Assembly (NCBI GenBank): GCA_029379385.1
Contig: CM055614.1
Span: forward strand, 20,751,994 to 20,815,993
Reading direction: 5' to 3'
Length of the DNA: 64,000 bases
Origin: Quillaja saponaria
Taxonomy: Eukaryota > Streptophyta > Magnoliopsida > Fabales > Quillajaceae
Shown here: positions 1 through 11,266 of the stretch, one piece after another
Layout: every line of letters starts with the position of its first letter
How positions within the stretch are numbered: position 1 is the first letter of the stretch
The notes under the pieces: model-generated
What the model saw: the letters and a program-made list of their open reading frames with translations, nothing else
The model's database searches: none
Told to the model about the DNA's origin: nothing
Program-made: the position numbers and the translations under genes

Positions 1-265
1 TTTGAACCTACTACTAGGGAGAGGAATGACTTAAAATTCAACACCATGTCAAGTGAACTAAGTTCTAACAAGTGGATAGGGTTAAACTTTGCTTCAAGTC
101 TTCATCATATTTCTTGGATGTCTTTGATGTTTTCTTGGTTTTTAGTCAATTGATTAATTGTTGGGTTGTTGTTCAATTCATTCACACTAATAGAAATATA
201 GTACTGATTATATTCTTTCAAGTATGTGATGAAGGTTTCAAATTTTTATTGAAGGATACAGTTTT

Positions 266-609
266 TGTTGTAGAACAATGGGAGAAATTGAGGAATTTAG
301 GAGAAATTGAGGGAGAAAGGAGAAGGAATGGGTAGAAGCAAGAAATTGAGATAGAATAAGATGAACCTAGGATTTAGGAAAGCTTGCAATCAACACTTAA
401 TATTCAAATTTGCAAAGATCCCTTACAAAATGCATACTAAGCATTTATAAAGGCATTACATAAACCTAGGGTAGAAATGTAAATAACATAAAATAACAAC
501 ATAACAATAAATACTAATAAATTAAATCCTATATTCTAATTTTACATAATAAAACATATAATTAAATACAATAATAAATTTTCATAAGATTATATATTCA
601 TCCCCATCA
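266..609 (-). mobile_element. Solo LTR, LTR-retrotransposon family A
   Basis: Read on the minus strand, this block starts TGATGGGG and ends ACA. It matches two further blocks in the window, 1776-2877 (with an insertion) and 4778-5124, along almost its whole length. It is flanked by a perfect 5-bp direct repeat GTTTT at 261-265 and 610-614, as left by LTR-retrotransposon integration. No internal sequence adjoins it, so it is best read as a solo LTR produced by recombination between the two LTRs of an element. The family (probably Ty3/gypsy) is inferred only from the related element downstream. Confidence 0.75.
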
Positions 610-1775
610 GTTTTAAGATGGCAAAAGCACTAAAAAGATTAGAGTATGCTTTTTGTAACTATAATTTACTATAAACACACTTGTCCTTACATTTTATTGT
701 TTTTTTTTTTAAGTAGATAGTGATTCAAGTTATAGCTGGCATCAATGACCAAGTTATAGTCGCCATAAAATTGATTTGACAAAGAACTTTTCAGTCAGTG
801 CAAACTAGTCTACATGAAAACAAACATTAATAATATAATAATACATGTTGTGATGGCAAGATTACATAGCCAAGAAATCCAATATTTTCCATTTCAATAA
901 AAGCATGTTTCAGATTCTTTTGGATTTAAAAATTCTACCATCAATATGGTTAAGAAAGAAAAAAAAAAAAGGATTCTTAAACCAGCTATCAATTCAGTTA
1001 TGCAACATATTATTTTTATACATATTAAAAACATAATTGTTAATGTATGATCTGTCCGATTTCTATATCTATAAAGTAGATCGTATGGACGATCTCCTAT
1101 TCTCATTTTGTGTTCCTACAAAGTGAACGAAATTGAATCAAGTAATGATCTCCTTAAAATCACTCAAATATCAAGTTAGAATGAGTTTGATAAGATAATC
1201 AAATAGTTCTCATTTTATATTCAATTTGATAAGTATAATTTTTTTAATATCTTTTTCTATTAATATATAGGCCATTTATAGCCGACTTCATTGGCTAAGC
1301 TATTGAAAAATGTTTTTCTTTTATTAGTCCTTAATTACTGAGTGAAAATCCATGTGTCAGGCCAGAATTAGTTAAGACATGAGATGTATTAACAATAACA
1401 AAACAAGGTTTTTGTAGTGTAAACTAGTCATAAATCAATAACCACTTACATAGGGTATCTAAAACAAAATGAATAGATGCCATTCATTAGTGGCCTTTAT
1501 TTTATTTTAAACACCTTTATAGTCTGAATCAAGACAAAGGAGAAAATTAAGTAATCCTTGGTTGAAAGACCTAACTAATGCTCTAAAAGCCTATTTGGAA
1601 GGTCCTACAACTTAACTTTATGTTCAAACCAAGTTTTCAACTTGGGATTTTAAAAAATTGAAACTAAACAAGTTCTAAAGTAGACTTACAAGTAATTGAC
1701 AGATTAAGAGTTGCTGAGTGAACAACAAAAACTAATCTATGTTGTGTACAAGAAGATTGAAAGAGAAAACATAAG
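610..1775. other. Intergenic DNA, nothing recognised
   Basis: This AT-rich stretch between two LTRs of family A shows no recognisable gene, repeat or RNA. The one short frame on the minus strand (894-1106) resembles no family I know and lies over low-complexity A/T tracts. Confidence 0.5.
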
Positions 1776-1821
1776 TGATACAGAACAAGGGGAGAAATTG
1801 AGAGAGAATAAGATGAGCTTA

Positions 1822-2635
1822 GGGCTTGTTTGGTACGTAAGAATGATCTTTGTAGAATTGGAATGGAAAAGGAAATGAGAATAGAATGCAGATGGAATGG
1901 AATGATCATTCCATCATATTGTTTGGCAGCGCTAGTGAGAAATAATCATCATTCCATCATATTGTTTGGCAGCGCTAGTGAGAAATAATCATTTCATTCT
2001 ATTTATTAATTTTTTTATGCAGTTTTTAGACATGAAATAATATTAAGGTTATGTTAAAATGATAAAGATATCCTTCTATAGATAAAGTAATAAAAATTAT
2101 ATTATATCAAAATGACAAAATTATCCCTCTATAGATAAAGTAATAAAAATTAAACATAATTTATGAAAAATATATATTTCTTAATTTTTTAATTAATTTT
2201 TTTAAAATTATATTATGTATTTATTTATTATTAATTAATTATTATTGTTTATTAATATTAATATTTTAATTTGAAATTACTTAACTAATTTATTTATTTA
2301 CAATGATATGAATAGTATTTTTTTCATTTGACTAAAATGAATTGATTTATTATTATTTTTATATACAAATTTTTATTTTTATTTTATTTTATATTTTTAA
2401 TGTAATATGAAGAGTATTTTTGTCATTTGACTAAATTAAATAATAAATATATTTCTTTTATTTATAAATATAATCCCACTCCCCTAGGTGGGTTTGAGGA
2501 TTCCTAATTCTATGGAATAAAATGGCTGGAATGGAATGAGTATTCAAAGGTTAAAAACATACCAAATGAAAGAATGTTCATTCCATGAAATCATACATGG
2601 AATGGAATAGTCATTCTCACGTACCAAACTAGTTC
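1822..2635. mobile_element. Tourist-like (PIF/Harbinger) MITE, copy 1
   Basis: An 814-bp AT-rich insertion splits the LTR at 1776-2877. The uninterrupted LTR copies (for example near 4877) show the empty site. The ends are imperfect inverted repeats, GGGCTTGTTTGGTACGT at the left and GAACTAGTTTGGTACGT on the minus strand at the right. TTA flanks both sides (1819-1821, 2636-2638). A 3-bp TTA duplication with GGGC-type ends is the hallmark of PIF/Harbinger elements. There is no coding capacity. A second copy of nearly equal size lies in reverse orientation at 23957-24761. Confidence 0.8.
1907..1992. repeat. 43-bp tandem duplication inside the MITE
   Basis: Two perfect 43-bp units lie head to tail (1907-1949 and 1950-1992), each containing TTTGGCAGCGCTAGTG. 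The related MITE at 23957-24761 has only one such unit, so the duplication arose after the two copies separated. Confidence 0.85.
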
Positions 2636-2877
2636 TTAGGGTTTAGGATGGCTTGCAATCAACACTCAATATACAAATTTTCAAAAATCTTTTACAGAAT
2701 GCATACTAAGCCTTTATATAGGTATTACATAAACTTAGGATAGAAATGTAAATAACATAAAATAACAACATAACAATAAATTCTAATAAAATAAATTCTA
2801 TATTCTAATTTTACATAATAAAACATAATTAAATACAATGATAAATTCCCATAAGATTATATATTCATTCCCCATCA

Positions 2878-4777
2878 TTTTCTCATTGTTGGAAAGAAAT
2901 TTGACCTCGAGTTTTGTCATGAGGGGAGATGAGGATCTCAGGAATAAAATCCTGCAGCAAGATTAGGGTCAGCAACAAAAACCCTAAAATAAGAACACTA
3001 TCAAGGACCATAAATGCCTGGAATTGTACTAGGATGATGAAATCAATATGCTCGATCTCCTGGACATAGTTAGGCTCGATAATCTGGTTTGGGACATCAT
3101 CTATATACTTTCGAACTCCCTTGACATGTATAGCTTAACCACATCTGATACTATAATCTTATCATCCTGCTCTGAAATGTTGATGTGCTAAAGCATTTCT
3201 GCAAATGAAAGCACATCTTCTATCATAAGTGAATCGAGAACATCATTAGCTTCGTGATCCTTGCTATCATCATTATCAACTTCATGATCTTGGTTTTCTC
3301 CATCATCAGATTCATGATCCTGGCTCACATCAGCATCAGCTTCCTGTATCTGATTGTTTGTCTTAACCATAATGGCCTTAGGTTCATCAGGGTTGAGACC
3401 CAACATTGCAAGCGCCTTCCCTAATGTAGCACTAAGCTTATCAAGTTTCCTGTTTTTCCATGTAAGCCTTTATAGGTTCAGGTTTAAGAGGTTTAGATAA
3501 CATTAAGGTTTGACGAGATTGGGTATACTATAGTGTGTAGTTTGGCTGGTCATAACTAAGATAGTGAGTCAATGTATTGACAAGCTAAACTAAAGAATGC
3601 CCATTCACCCACTATTGCAAATAAGGATACTAACTAAACCAAATGAAGCAACATAAGGATCAGAACAAGAAAATAAAGTAGGATCTATGAAAACACGGGG
3701 TTTAAAGTCAACATAGGACACAAGCAACTCTATGGAAATAGAAACCCTAGACGTATGCTTAAAAAAGTGTATAGGGATGATTCCTATGATTTCTACAATT
3801 TGGGAATGATTGCCATCACGAAATTGAATTGTAGGAAATTCAAGAATAAAATATGGATAATGCCTCAAAAGATCATCAATATGTCCTAAAAATAATAGGC
3901 TTAGATTTACATGAATAGGCATAATATGATAACTCACGAGGCCATGACATGATTTTCTTTCTTTTTTTTCTCTTTATAAATATTTTTTTTTCTTTTTTCT
4001 TTTTCTACTAAGCTTTTTTTTTTTTTCTTCTTTTATTCTAAACACAAATTTAATAAAACAACCTAAAAAGCTAATAAAATTCAAAAACCACAATAAAATA
4101 AGAAAATAAATAGCAAAAGTGAGAGAGTAGTACCAAGGTGCAAAATTTTAGATAACAAACCTCAAAACTAGAATTAGGAGTCCAAAAATATTAAGAACTG
4201 GTCCAAATTCGTCAAGAACCAATCTAAAATAAGCTAAATTAGATTGGTCAAATTTACTGAACCGGTCTGGTTAGCACAATGTGTGGCGTTGACATTGCAT
4301 TATGCTGATGTGACGAAGATGATGGAAAACTAATGGGTTTGAAGGAACTGACATGGTGATGACGTGTCTAATAACATGGTTGCCATGTTGTTGGATAACG
4401 TGGTGATGACATTGACACCCTAACAATTGCATAGCTGACAAGTGGCAAAAGGCCTTATGGGGTTGCTAACGTGTGAAGTGGATGTGGCAGAAGAAAGTTT
4501 TTGGCACATGTGAGGGCGTGGAACAGTGGTGGTATGGGCTGCTTGTTGAAGCACAAGCACTGCGAGTGCAGTGCCCATTTGTGTTGTTCTTTACTTCGTT
4601 GGCCTCATCTCGCTGTGAGGATCTTAGTGGTGGTCTCGGATTTTAAGTTGGACAATTTTGATTTTTGAGCACGAGTTTCAAGATAAACTATATATTTTGA
4701 AATTTTTAGGAAATTTTTTATTTGAAATCAAATGGGTGTTTGGGCAATAAGGATTTTTTGTGCTATATTACCAAATT
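2878..4777 (-). other. Internal region of the family A element
   Basis: This region lies between the two LTRs and shows no conserved retrotransposon domain. On the minus strand a 72-codon open frame (3188-3406) is rich in Asp, Glu and His with a repeating DHE pattern, and an unrelated 110-codon frame lies at 3605-3937. Neither is recognisable. A T-rich/CT-rich tract lies at 3958-4034. The section 4260-4640 is richer in G+C than its surroundings but has no frame of note. Confidence 0.45.
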
Positions 4778-5124
4778 TGATGTAAAATAAAGGGAGAAAT
4801 TTAGGAATTTAGGAAAATTGAGGGAGAAAGGAGGAGAAATAGGTAAAGAAGCAAGAAATTGAGAGAGAATAAGATGAACTTAGGGTTTAGAAAAGCTTGC
4901 AATCAACACTCAAATAGTCAAATTTTCAAAGATCCCTTACAAAATACATACTAAACCTTTATTTAGGCATTACATAAACCTAGGATAAAAATGTAAATAA
5001 CATAAAACAAAAACATAACAATCAATACTAATAAATTAAATCTTATATTCTAATATTACATAATAAAACATATAATTAAATGCAATAATAAATTTCCATA
5101 ATATTATATATTCATTCCCCATTA

Positions 5125-5549
5125 CACAGAGGGCACTTTTATCACCTATTAGATTATATGCTTGTGAGAAGTGCTGAAAATGCCAAAAACTTCCTTGTTT
5201 TCTCATGGTTTATCTATTTAAACCGCACCAGTTGAATTTGTCCTTGCCAAAGGAATACTAAATGATGGAGAAAAAAATTGTAATTCAAAACCTGCACTTT
5301 GTTAAATCAGTCACTGGAACCAACTTATGGCAATGGGACAATAATCTAGAAATATTACTACACATTTTAGATTCGGATGGTGGATGATAATGCTTTATGA
5401 AGACTGCAAACTTGCTGCAAGGATGGTAATAAGAAGAAAACTACAAGTGAAACTCAGTTGAAGGCTTGTGTGATCTGTTGTGAGGTTTCTGATTAATTCC
5501 TAAGAGTCATTTACAGATGTGACACTCTTGAAGGTCAACGAGATCTTTA
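5125..5549. other. Intergenic DNA, nothing recognised
   Basis: Spacer between the family A element and the copia element. No frame, repeat or RNA is recognisable. Confidence 0.5.
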
Positions 5550-5554
5550 AGAAT

Positions 5555-5740
5555 TGAACTGAAAAGTATTTCAATAAAGTTGCATTGTTTTATATAAAAA
5601 TATACAAAGTGAAAGCATGTTCATATAAGCTATACAAGTTAACCTAACATAACAAACCTAGCCTACTATAAAGATAAATACAATAATAATGTATATACAC
5701 AAAATCAAACATAAATCATAAGCTGTAATATGCTTTAACT
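5555..5740 (-). repeat. 3' LTR of the copia element
   Basis: It matches 10416-10615 over nearly its full length. On the minus strand it follows the polypurine tract at once and ends TTCAGTTCA. Confidence 0.85.
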
Positions 5741-5757
5741 CCTCCCATCAAACTCAA
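5741..5757 (-). other. Polypurine tract of the copia element
   Basis: On the minus strand this reads TTGAGTTTGATGGGAGG, a typical plant copia plus-strand priming site, immediately upstream of the 3' LTR. Confidence 0.75.
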
Positions 5758-5805
5758 GGTGGTTAGTGTGAGACCAAGTTGATTTTGTAAACTAAATGTT
5801 GAAAG

Positions 5806-7250
5806 TTTTTTGGCTAAAAGGACTTTGTGAAAATATCAACAATTTTTCTTATTGTCGGAACATGGAATGAGTCGAAGAGTTTCCCAAGTAAGATGAGTGT
5901 GCGTGATATGACAATCAATTTCAATATATTTCTTGCGCTGATGAAAAACATCATTATGTGTAACTTGAATTGTACTCTGACTATCATAGTAAAGAAGGGT
6001 AGCAAAGAAAATATCTGAATTAAAAGTAACACTCATATCTTTGAGTAACCATCGTAACCAAATCAATTCAATAATAATGTTAGCAAGAGCCCGATATTTA
6101 GACTCTATAATAGAACGAAACATAATAGGTTGTTTCTAGCTACACCATGAAATTAGGGAATCACCAAGAAAAAAACCAAAACCTATTGTAAACCGTCAGT
6201 TAGAGGGGTCTCATGCCTAGCATTAGAGTACACAGGGAGCTAGAGAGAATATGTGAAAGGATAATGTAGACCATGAAAAATGGTTCCTTTTACATATCTT
6301 AAAATGCGAAGCACTGCAACATAATGTACAGAGGAAGGCGAAGACATGAACTAACTGACACGATGAACTAAATAGACAATGTCTGGTCGAGTGATAGTAA
6401 CATAAACCAAGCTACCAACCAATTGATAGTAAAGAGTAGGATTGGAAAGAATTTCACTAGTGAGCATAATATTCTCCTAATTTTCTTCCATAGGTGATGT
6501 AGCAACGGCACAATCAGAAATGTAGGCCTTAGAAAGTAAGTCAGAAGCATACTTGGCCTCAATGAGAAAATAACCAATCTGATCTGAAGATATTTCAAGA
6601 CCCAGAAAATAACTAAGTGTACCAAGATCCTTTATTTCAAACTGTTGACTAAGAGATAATTTAAGATCTACAATATCTTAAGTGTCATCACCAATGATAA
6701 TCATGTCGTTGACATACAATAAAACCAGTGTAAGACCACAGTCATTCTGTCGACGAAATAGAGCTGAATCATAGTGACTAGAAAAAAAAAAAAAAAACCA
6801 AGTTGAACCAGTGAGGAGCTGAATTTAGAGAACCATGCCCGATAAGCTTGTTTCAAACCATAAAATGCCTTACAAAGATGACAGACCTGATGTGGAGAAT
6901 GAGGATATCCAAGTGGCGGTTTCATGTACACTTCCTCAATAACATCACCACTAAGGAATGCATTTGAGTGACCATTAGAGAGTGGAAGCAACAGCAATAA
7001 GAGCCCTGATAGAAGTGAGACAAGCAACAGGAGCAAAGGTCTCCTCATAATCAATGTCATACTCCTAGGTATAACCCTTGGCAACCAGTCGTGCCTTATA
7101 ATGTTAAACACTACCATTTGCACGAGTCTTGATCTTGTACACTCATTTACAACCTACAATAGATTTTTTTTTATATGCAAATCAACTAAATCCCAAGTGT
7201 TAGTTTTAGTAAGTGCATCTAACTCATCATTCATAGCTTTTTGCCAAAGG
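5806..7250 (-). pseudogene. Copia reverse transcriptase and RNase H, broken
   Basis: Three-frame reading of the minus strand gives the copia polymerase in order. The start is at about 7150-7250 (LWQKAMNDELDAL, TNTWDLV). The fingers/palm motif follows near 6840-6930 ([21 protein letters not shown]). The catalytic box YVDD at 6705-6716 is mutated to YVND. The connection region (GSLVYVTITRPDIVYLVHRVS) is near 6350-6430, and a C-terminal RNase H remnant ends near 5806 in VPTIRKIVDIFTKSF. Several stops, frameshifts and an A homopolymer (6781-6797) break the frame. With the first catalytic Asp replaced and no continuous frame, activity is excluded. Confidence 0.9.
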
Positions 7251-7499
7251 TCACTGGATACATCTTTAAATATGGTGGGTTCATGAAGAGTGGCAAGTAC
7301 ATAATAACAGTGATAATCATTTAGGAATGTATTGTATTTTCTAATTCTAGAAGAAGTATGTACCTTAGGAATTGGTGGTGGAGCTGGACCAGATGTGGAC
7401 GAGGAAGGTATAAAGGGATCAGGAGCAGGAGAGTAGGAGAGAGTTGGTGGAATGGTGCCATGTTGAGCTAAAGTATAAGTAAACAAATCAACAAGGTAT

Positions 7500-8620
7500 T
7501 GAACTAGTATCTTTAAGAAAGATGATGGGCGAGTAATATCAAAGGAGAAAATCTGAGTAAAGAAAAAATCGTCCCAACATTCAACATTATAGGAAACCCG
7601 AAGACATTTCGAAATAGAATCATAACATCGATACCCTTTTTTATTTATACCATACCCCAAAAAACAACACATACGGTATCGAGATTCCAACTTGTGTCTT
7701 TCATGAGATTGTAATTGAACAAAATAAACACAACTAAAGACATGTAAAATATTATATTGTGGACTAACATCATGTAAACATTCATATGGAAACTTATTTT
7801 TCAAAACAATGGATGGAGTGCGATTAATAATATATATAGTAGCAACGGCAACTTCACCCCAAAGCGACTCAGGTAGAAAAGAAGAATCAATTAAGGCATT
7901 AATAATTTTAACAATGTGTATGTGTATTCTTTTAGCCATACCATTTTTCTCAGAGGTACCAGGACAAATGGTTTGAGCAATGGTACCCTCTTATACTAGA
8001 AAAGTAAGAAAAGGTTCAGAAATGTACTCTTTGCATTATCAGACCTAAAAATTTTAATAATGAAAGAATATTGAGTGTGAACCATTTTTACAAAATTAAA
8101 ATAAATAGTTAATAATTATGATCTATTTTTCATAAGATAAATCTATGTAAAATGAGAGTAATCATCCAAAAAAATCATAAAAATCTAGGACATGATTAAG
8201 AATGGGGGAAGGTCTCCACACATCAGAATGAACCAAATCAAATATAGCAGTACCCTAAGACTCATTATTATTAAAAGATAATTTTATTTGTTTTCTTATT
8301 TGATATGGTAAACAGTGAAAATCAGATATAGACAAATATCCTAATTGACCACTAGAAATAAGTGGGCAAAGCTTGGATAATGATGCGTGACCAAGACGGG
8401 AATGCCAAAGTTGCAAACCTTTGTTGGAAGAGATGGAAGAGATAGCCACAGAATTAGATGGAAGGTTAAGGCGATCCAATGCAAAGAGATGATCTACCTT
8501 ATGCCCTGTCCTAATTATCTTCCCCGTCTTCTTATTCTGAACAGTACAACCAGAAGAATTAAGATTAATTTCACTGCCATGATTAACAATTTGGCCAAGA
8601 AAAAATAAGATTGTGAGCAT
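7500..8620 (-). pseudogene. Copia GAG-pre-integrase and integrase, broken
   Basis: The GAG-pre-integrase domain is clear at 8255-8620, with LWHSRLGHASLSKL at about 8370-8410 carrying the HH part of the HHCC zinc site. The core follows at 7940-8250 in shifting frames: VHSDVW near the first catalytic Asp, then a region like RSDNAKEY and ICPGTSEKNG near the second Asp and the Glu. The C-terminal half is open again (7500-7939; SLWGEVAVATIYIINRTPS, then a proline-rich linker). Stops interrupt the core. The 5' part has been duplicated (see 8419-9182). Confidence 0.88.
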
Positions 8621-9182
8621 GATGGAATAAAATATGTCTAAACAATAGAAAGTGCAGGTGTAGAGATATCTCCTTTATGTGTAGTATGCAAAGGTGTACC
8701 ATCAGCAGTGTATATAGGGAGAATAATTGTGTTTAGTATGGAGTGTGAAAATAAAATAGAATCAGATGTCATATGATTATAACAAGCAGAATCGAGTAAC
8801 CTTTGTTGGAAGAGATGGAAGAGATAGCCACAGAATTAGATGGAAGGTGAAGGCGATCCAGTGCAAAGAGATGATCTACCTTATGCCCTGTCCTAATTAT
8901 CTTCCCCGTCTTCTTATTCTGAACAGTACAACCAGAAGAATTAAGATTAATTTCATTGCCATGATTAACAATTTGGCCAAGAAAAAATAAGATTGTGAGC
9001 ATGATGGAATAAAATATGTCTAAACAATAGAAAGTGCAGGTGTAGAGATATCTCCTTTATGTGTAGTATGCAAAGGTGTACCATCAGCAGTGTATATAGG
9101 GAGAATAATTGTGTTTAGTATGGAGTGTGAAAATAAAATAGAATCAGATGTCATATGGTTATAACAAGCAGAATCGAGTAAC
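8419..9182 (-). repeat. 382-bp tandem duplication in the copia pol gene
   Basis: Positions 8419-8800 and 8801-9182 are nearly identical, differing at only a handful of bases. The junction shows the short shared sequence ACC at both breakpoints, typical of duplication by slippage or end joining. The unit spans the protease-to-GAG-pre-integrase linker and duplicates the text encoding SEINLNSSGCTVQNKK. The two units are far more alike than the two LTRs, so the duplication is later than the insertion. A duplication of 382 bp, not divisible by three, also destroys the frame. Confidence 0.93.
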
Positions 9183-9205
9183 CAAGGCTTAGTATCTAAA
9201 TTCAT
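9020..9205 (-). pseudogene. Copia aspartic protease fragment
   Basis: The minus strand reads KPWLLDSACYNHMTSD, the copia protease active-site region whose usual form is DSGA followed by HMT. Here the Gly after DS is Ala. The fragment is cut off by the 382-bp duplication. Confidence 0.8.
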
Positions 9206-9360
9206 AGAGCAATTAGAAAAGCTAGAAAATGAAGAGTTAGAATTACTATTATTGTTACCAAATTGGAATTGTCGATGCTATGTGAGAAGTGTCAATTCTT
9301 CTTATGTAAGTTGTATAGCAGGAGAAGAAGAAGAAAAAGCAGCGGAAGTGTTGTCAGTCA

Positions 9361-10241
9361 TTACAGCAACTGGATGAGATTGATTTTGATGACAAGACTT
9401 GTTTTTCCACCAATTAGGTAGATTGTAACACTTTTCAGTACTATGCTAGCATAATTTATGAGTGTTACATCATTTAGTAAGAAGGCCATATTTCTGGAAC
9501 TGAATACAATTATCAGTAGAATGTCCATAATGTTTGTGATAGTCATAACATATCTTTTTAGGTGAAGAACTAAAGGAAGAAGAAGGAACAATTTGAGTGA
9601 CTGAAGGAAGCAAGATTCAAGCTGTAGTCTTCTTCTTAGTTTCTTTGAATTTAATCTTAGCTAGTACAACAGCAAGAGTAGGAGCTGGAGTCCTATTTAG
9701 AAGAGATGAGCCTCTGTCCTCAAAATAATCTAGAAGACCCATCAAGAATTGTCAAAGTTGCTTATTATCACGGGCCACAGTACAATAACAAGACAAACAG
9801 AACATTGAATGGGATGTGTTTGCTTAACCCAGAGAAGAGCTATCTGACTATAATAATCCTGAACTGATTGTGCTGATGCCTGACGTAGTCGAAGAAGCTT
9901 TTAATCAATTTGGTAACGAGAACTAAGATTAGAAATAGTATTTGTGGTAGCCAGATAATCCCAAACATCTTTTGCAATTTCAAATTGCTCAAAATGTTGA
10001 TTAATCTCTGGTAGAAAAGTATTAGAAAATCAACTAATGATCTAAGCATTATCTGCCTCCCAATCAGCAAGTTTAGTGTCATGGTTGGCATCTTTAGAAT
10101 TAAGTGCCTGAATAGAACCATTGATATACCCCTAAAGCATGCACCCTATAAAAACCAACATATTTATTATGCCCAGTGAAGGTAATTGGTATCATCCAAA
10201 ATAATTTGAATAGGGCGAATAATATCAGTTTGAGAAGACAT
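9361..10241 (-). pseudogene. Copia gag (capsid/nucleocapsid), broken
   Basis: The probable start is the ATG at 10239-10241, giving MSSQTDIIRPIQIILDDTNY and then LHWA, the usual copia gag opening with a start, a short hydrophobic stretch and NYxxW. The capsid region (9600-10170) is spread over several frames. A worn nucleocapsid zinc knuckle lies at about 9506-9550 (CYDYHKHYGHSTDNC): the first and last Cys and a His remain but the second Cys is Tyr. A run of Ser/Leu-coding repeats (10245-10345) just upstream of the start is a short tandem repeat in the leader. Confidence 0.8.
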
Positions 10242-10399
10242 AGTGGTAGAGAAATAGAGAAGCAAGGAAGTGGTGGAAGAGAAAAAGAGAAGTAAGGAAG
10301 TGGTGGAAGAGAAATAGAGAAGTAAGGATCTTAAAAAATAAAATATATCCTCCATAAAAAAGGAAATAGAGGCGGGGCTAAAAAATAAAACCTTAGTAA

Positions 10400-10413
10400 G
10401 GCTCTTATACCAA
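10400..10413 (-). other. Primer-binding site (initiator Met tRNA)
   Basis: On the minus strand this reads TTGGTATAAGAGCC, one base away from the canonical plant primer site TGGTATCAGAGC, two bases inside the 5' LTR. Confidence 0.88.
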
Positions 10414-10415
10414 GT

Positions 10416-10618
10416 TGAACATAAAAGTATTCTAATAAAGTTGTATTGTTTTATATGAAAGTATACAAAGTGAAAGCCTATTTATATAGACTATACAAGT
10501 TAACCCAACATAACGAACCTAACCTAATATAAGACTAAATACAATAATACTGTATATTCACAAAATCAGATATAAATTATAGGCCATTAATCTTGAGCCA
10601 TAATATGCTTTAACTTGA
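10416..10618 (-). repeat. 5' LTR of the copia element
   Basis: Partner of 5555-5740. It is 10-15 bp longer because of a small insertion near 10583-10600. The outer border lies between 10615 and 10618. Confidence 0.85.
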
Positions 10619-10625
10619 AGAATTG

Positions 10626-11226
10626 GCAACTTCTGAATATGACAAGGTGGTGATAGTGGTGAACCTTGGTTGATCAAAAACTCCAGAGAAGACTACACTC
10701 CAACAGTGTCAAAAGCTCCTCTAGTGCACAACACCTGTGACTATATCTTGTCTCTTGCCTGGACTCTGTTACTAGCATTGCTTTACCTCTGCCTCTTGCC
10801 TGGACTCTGCTACTAGCACTGCTTCACCTGATTATATCTTTGTAGTTTGCAATTTATCACAGAATAAGCCTTTGTATAAAATTTATACATGTAAAACACT
10901 CTTACTCCTAATGGAACACAACTCCCTATCCATGCAAGAGTTTTAATCCAAAAGCAATTCAAGTGTTTTTGTCCAAAGTTTATTCTTTTTTTCCATGTAA
11001 CAAAAAAAAAAAGATAAGTAACAAGTTGTGCCAATGAGGATTATATATATCAATCTTAATCGCTAAATTTGTGGCAAAGAATGATCCATTCTGTTTGATA
11101 ATATCCTTTGATGTGTCCTACGAAACAGAATAAGATTAAAGCCCATTTAACAAAAATATTGGTGCAACTTTCCAAGCTTCATGCATGCAAGGACTCCTCC
11201 AGCACAATTGGAAATTGAAGGCCATT
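10626..11226. other. Intergenic DNA with a 41-bp direct repeat
   Basis: No gene is visible. At 10752-10833 a 41-bp unit beginning CTCTTGCCTGGACTCTG occurs twice head to tail with a few differences. Confidence 0.5.
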
Positions 11227-11227
11227 T

Positions 11228-11259
<32 letters not shown>

Positions 11260-11260
11260 A
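11228..11260. repeat. (AAC)n microsatellite
   Basis: About ten AAC triplets sit next to the tail of the truncated LINE. They may be an extension of the LINE tail or of the target. Confidence 0.9.
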
Positions 11261-11266
11261 ATAATA

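Larger units (their letters stand above)
1776..5124 (-). mobile_element. Degraded LTR retrotransposon, family A (probably Ty3/gypsy)
   Basis: Two same-orientation LTRs of family A bound an internal region. The 5' LTR on the minus strand is 4778-5124. The 3' LTR is 1776-2877 and is split by a MITE. Just inside the 5' LTR (4766-4777, minus) the sequence resembles a worn initiator-Met primer site: TGGTAATATAGC against the usual TGGTATCAGAGC. The internal region (2878-4777) holds no recognisable gag or pol, only a short acidic frame at 3188-3406, so the element is non-autonomous or heavily deleted. Near the 3' LTR the minus strand reads CTCGAGGTCAAATTTC, which recalls the end of plant gypsy pol regions; the gypsy assignment is inference. 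I could not find a matching target-site duplication at the outer ends. Confidence 0.65.
5555..10618 (-). mobile_element. Decayed Ty1/copia retrotransposon with both LTRs
   Basis: The element reads on the minus strand in the order LTR, primer site, gag, protease, integrase, reverse transcriptase, RNase H, polypurine tract, LTR; integrase before reverse transcriptase defines Ty1/copia. The LTRs are short (about 186 and 199 bp) and differ by scattered substitutions and a small indel near 10583-10600, so the insertion is not recent. The primer site (10400-10413) matches initiator-Met tRNA. AAGAATTG flanks both outer ends (5549-5556, 10618-10625) and contains the 5-bp duplication; two or three boundary bases are ambiguous. 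About 5 kb with short LTRs suits the Ale/Retrofit group, but that is a guess. Stop codons and frameshifts run throughout, so it cannot be autonomous. Confidence 0.93.

Noticed and set aside
3188..3406. Acidic 72-codon frame with DHE repeats as a possible host gene
   Set aside because: It lies inside an LTR element, is low in complexity, has no recognisable domain and no start or promoter context.
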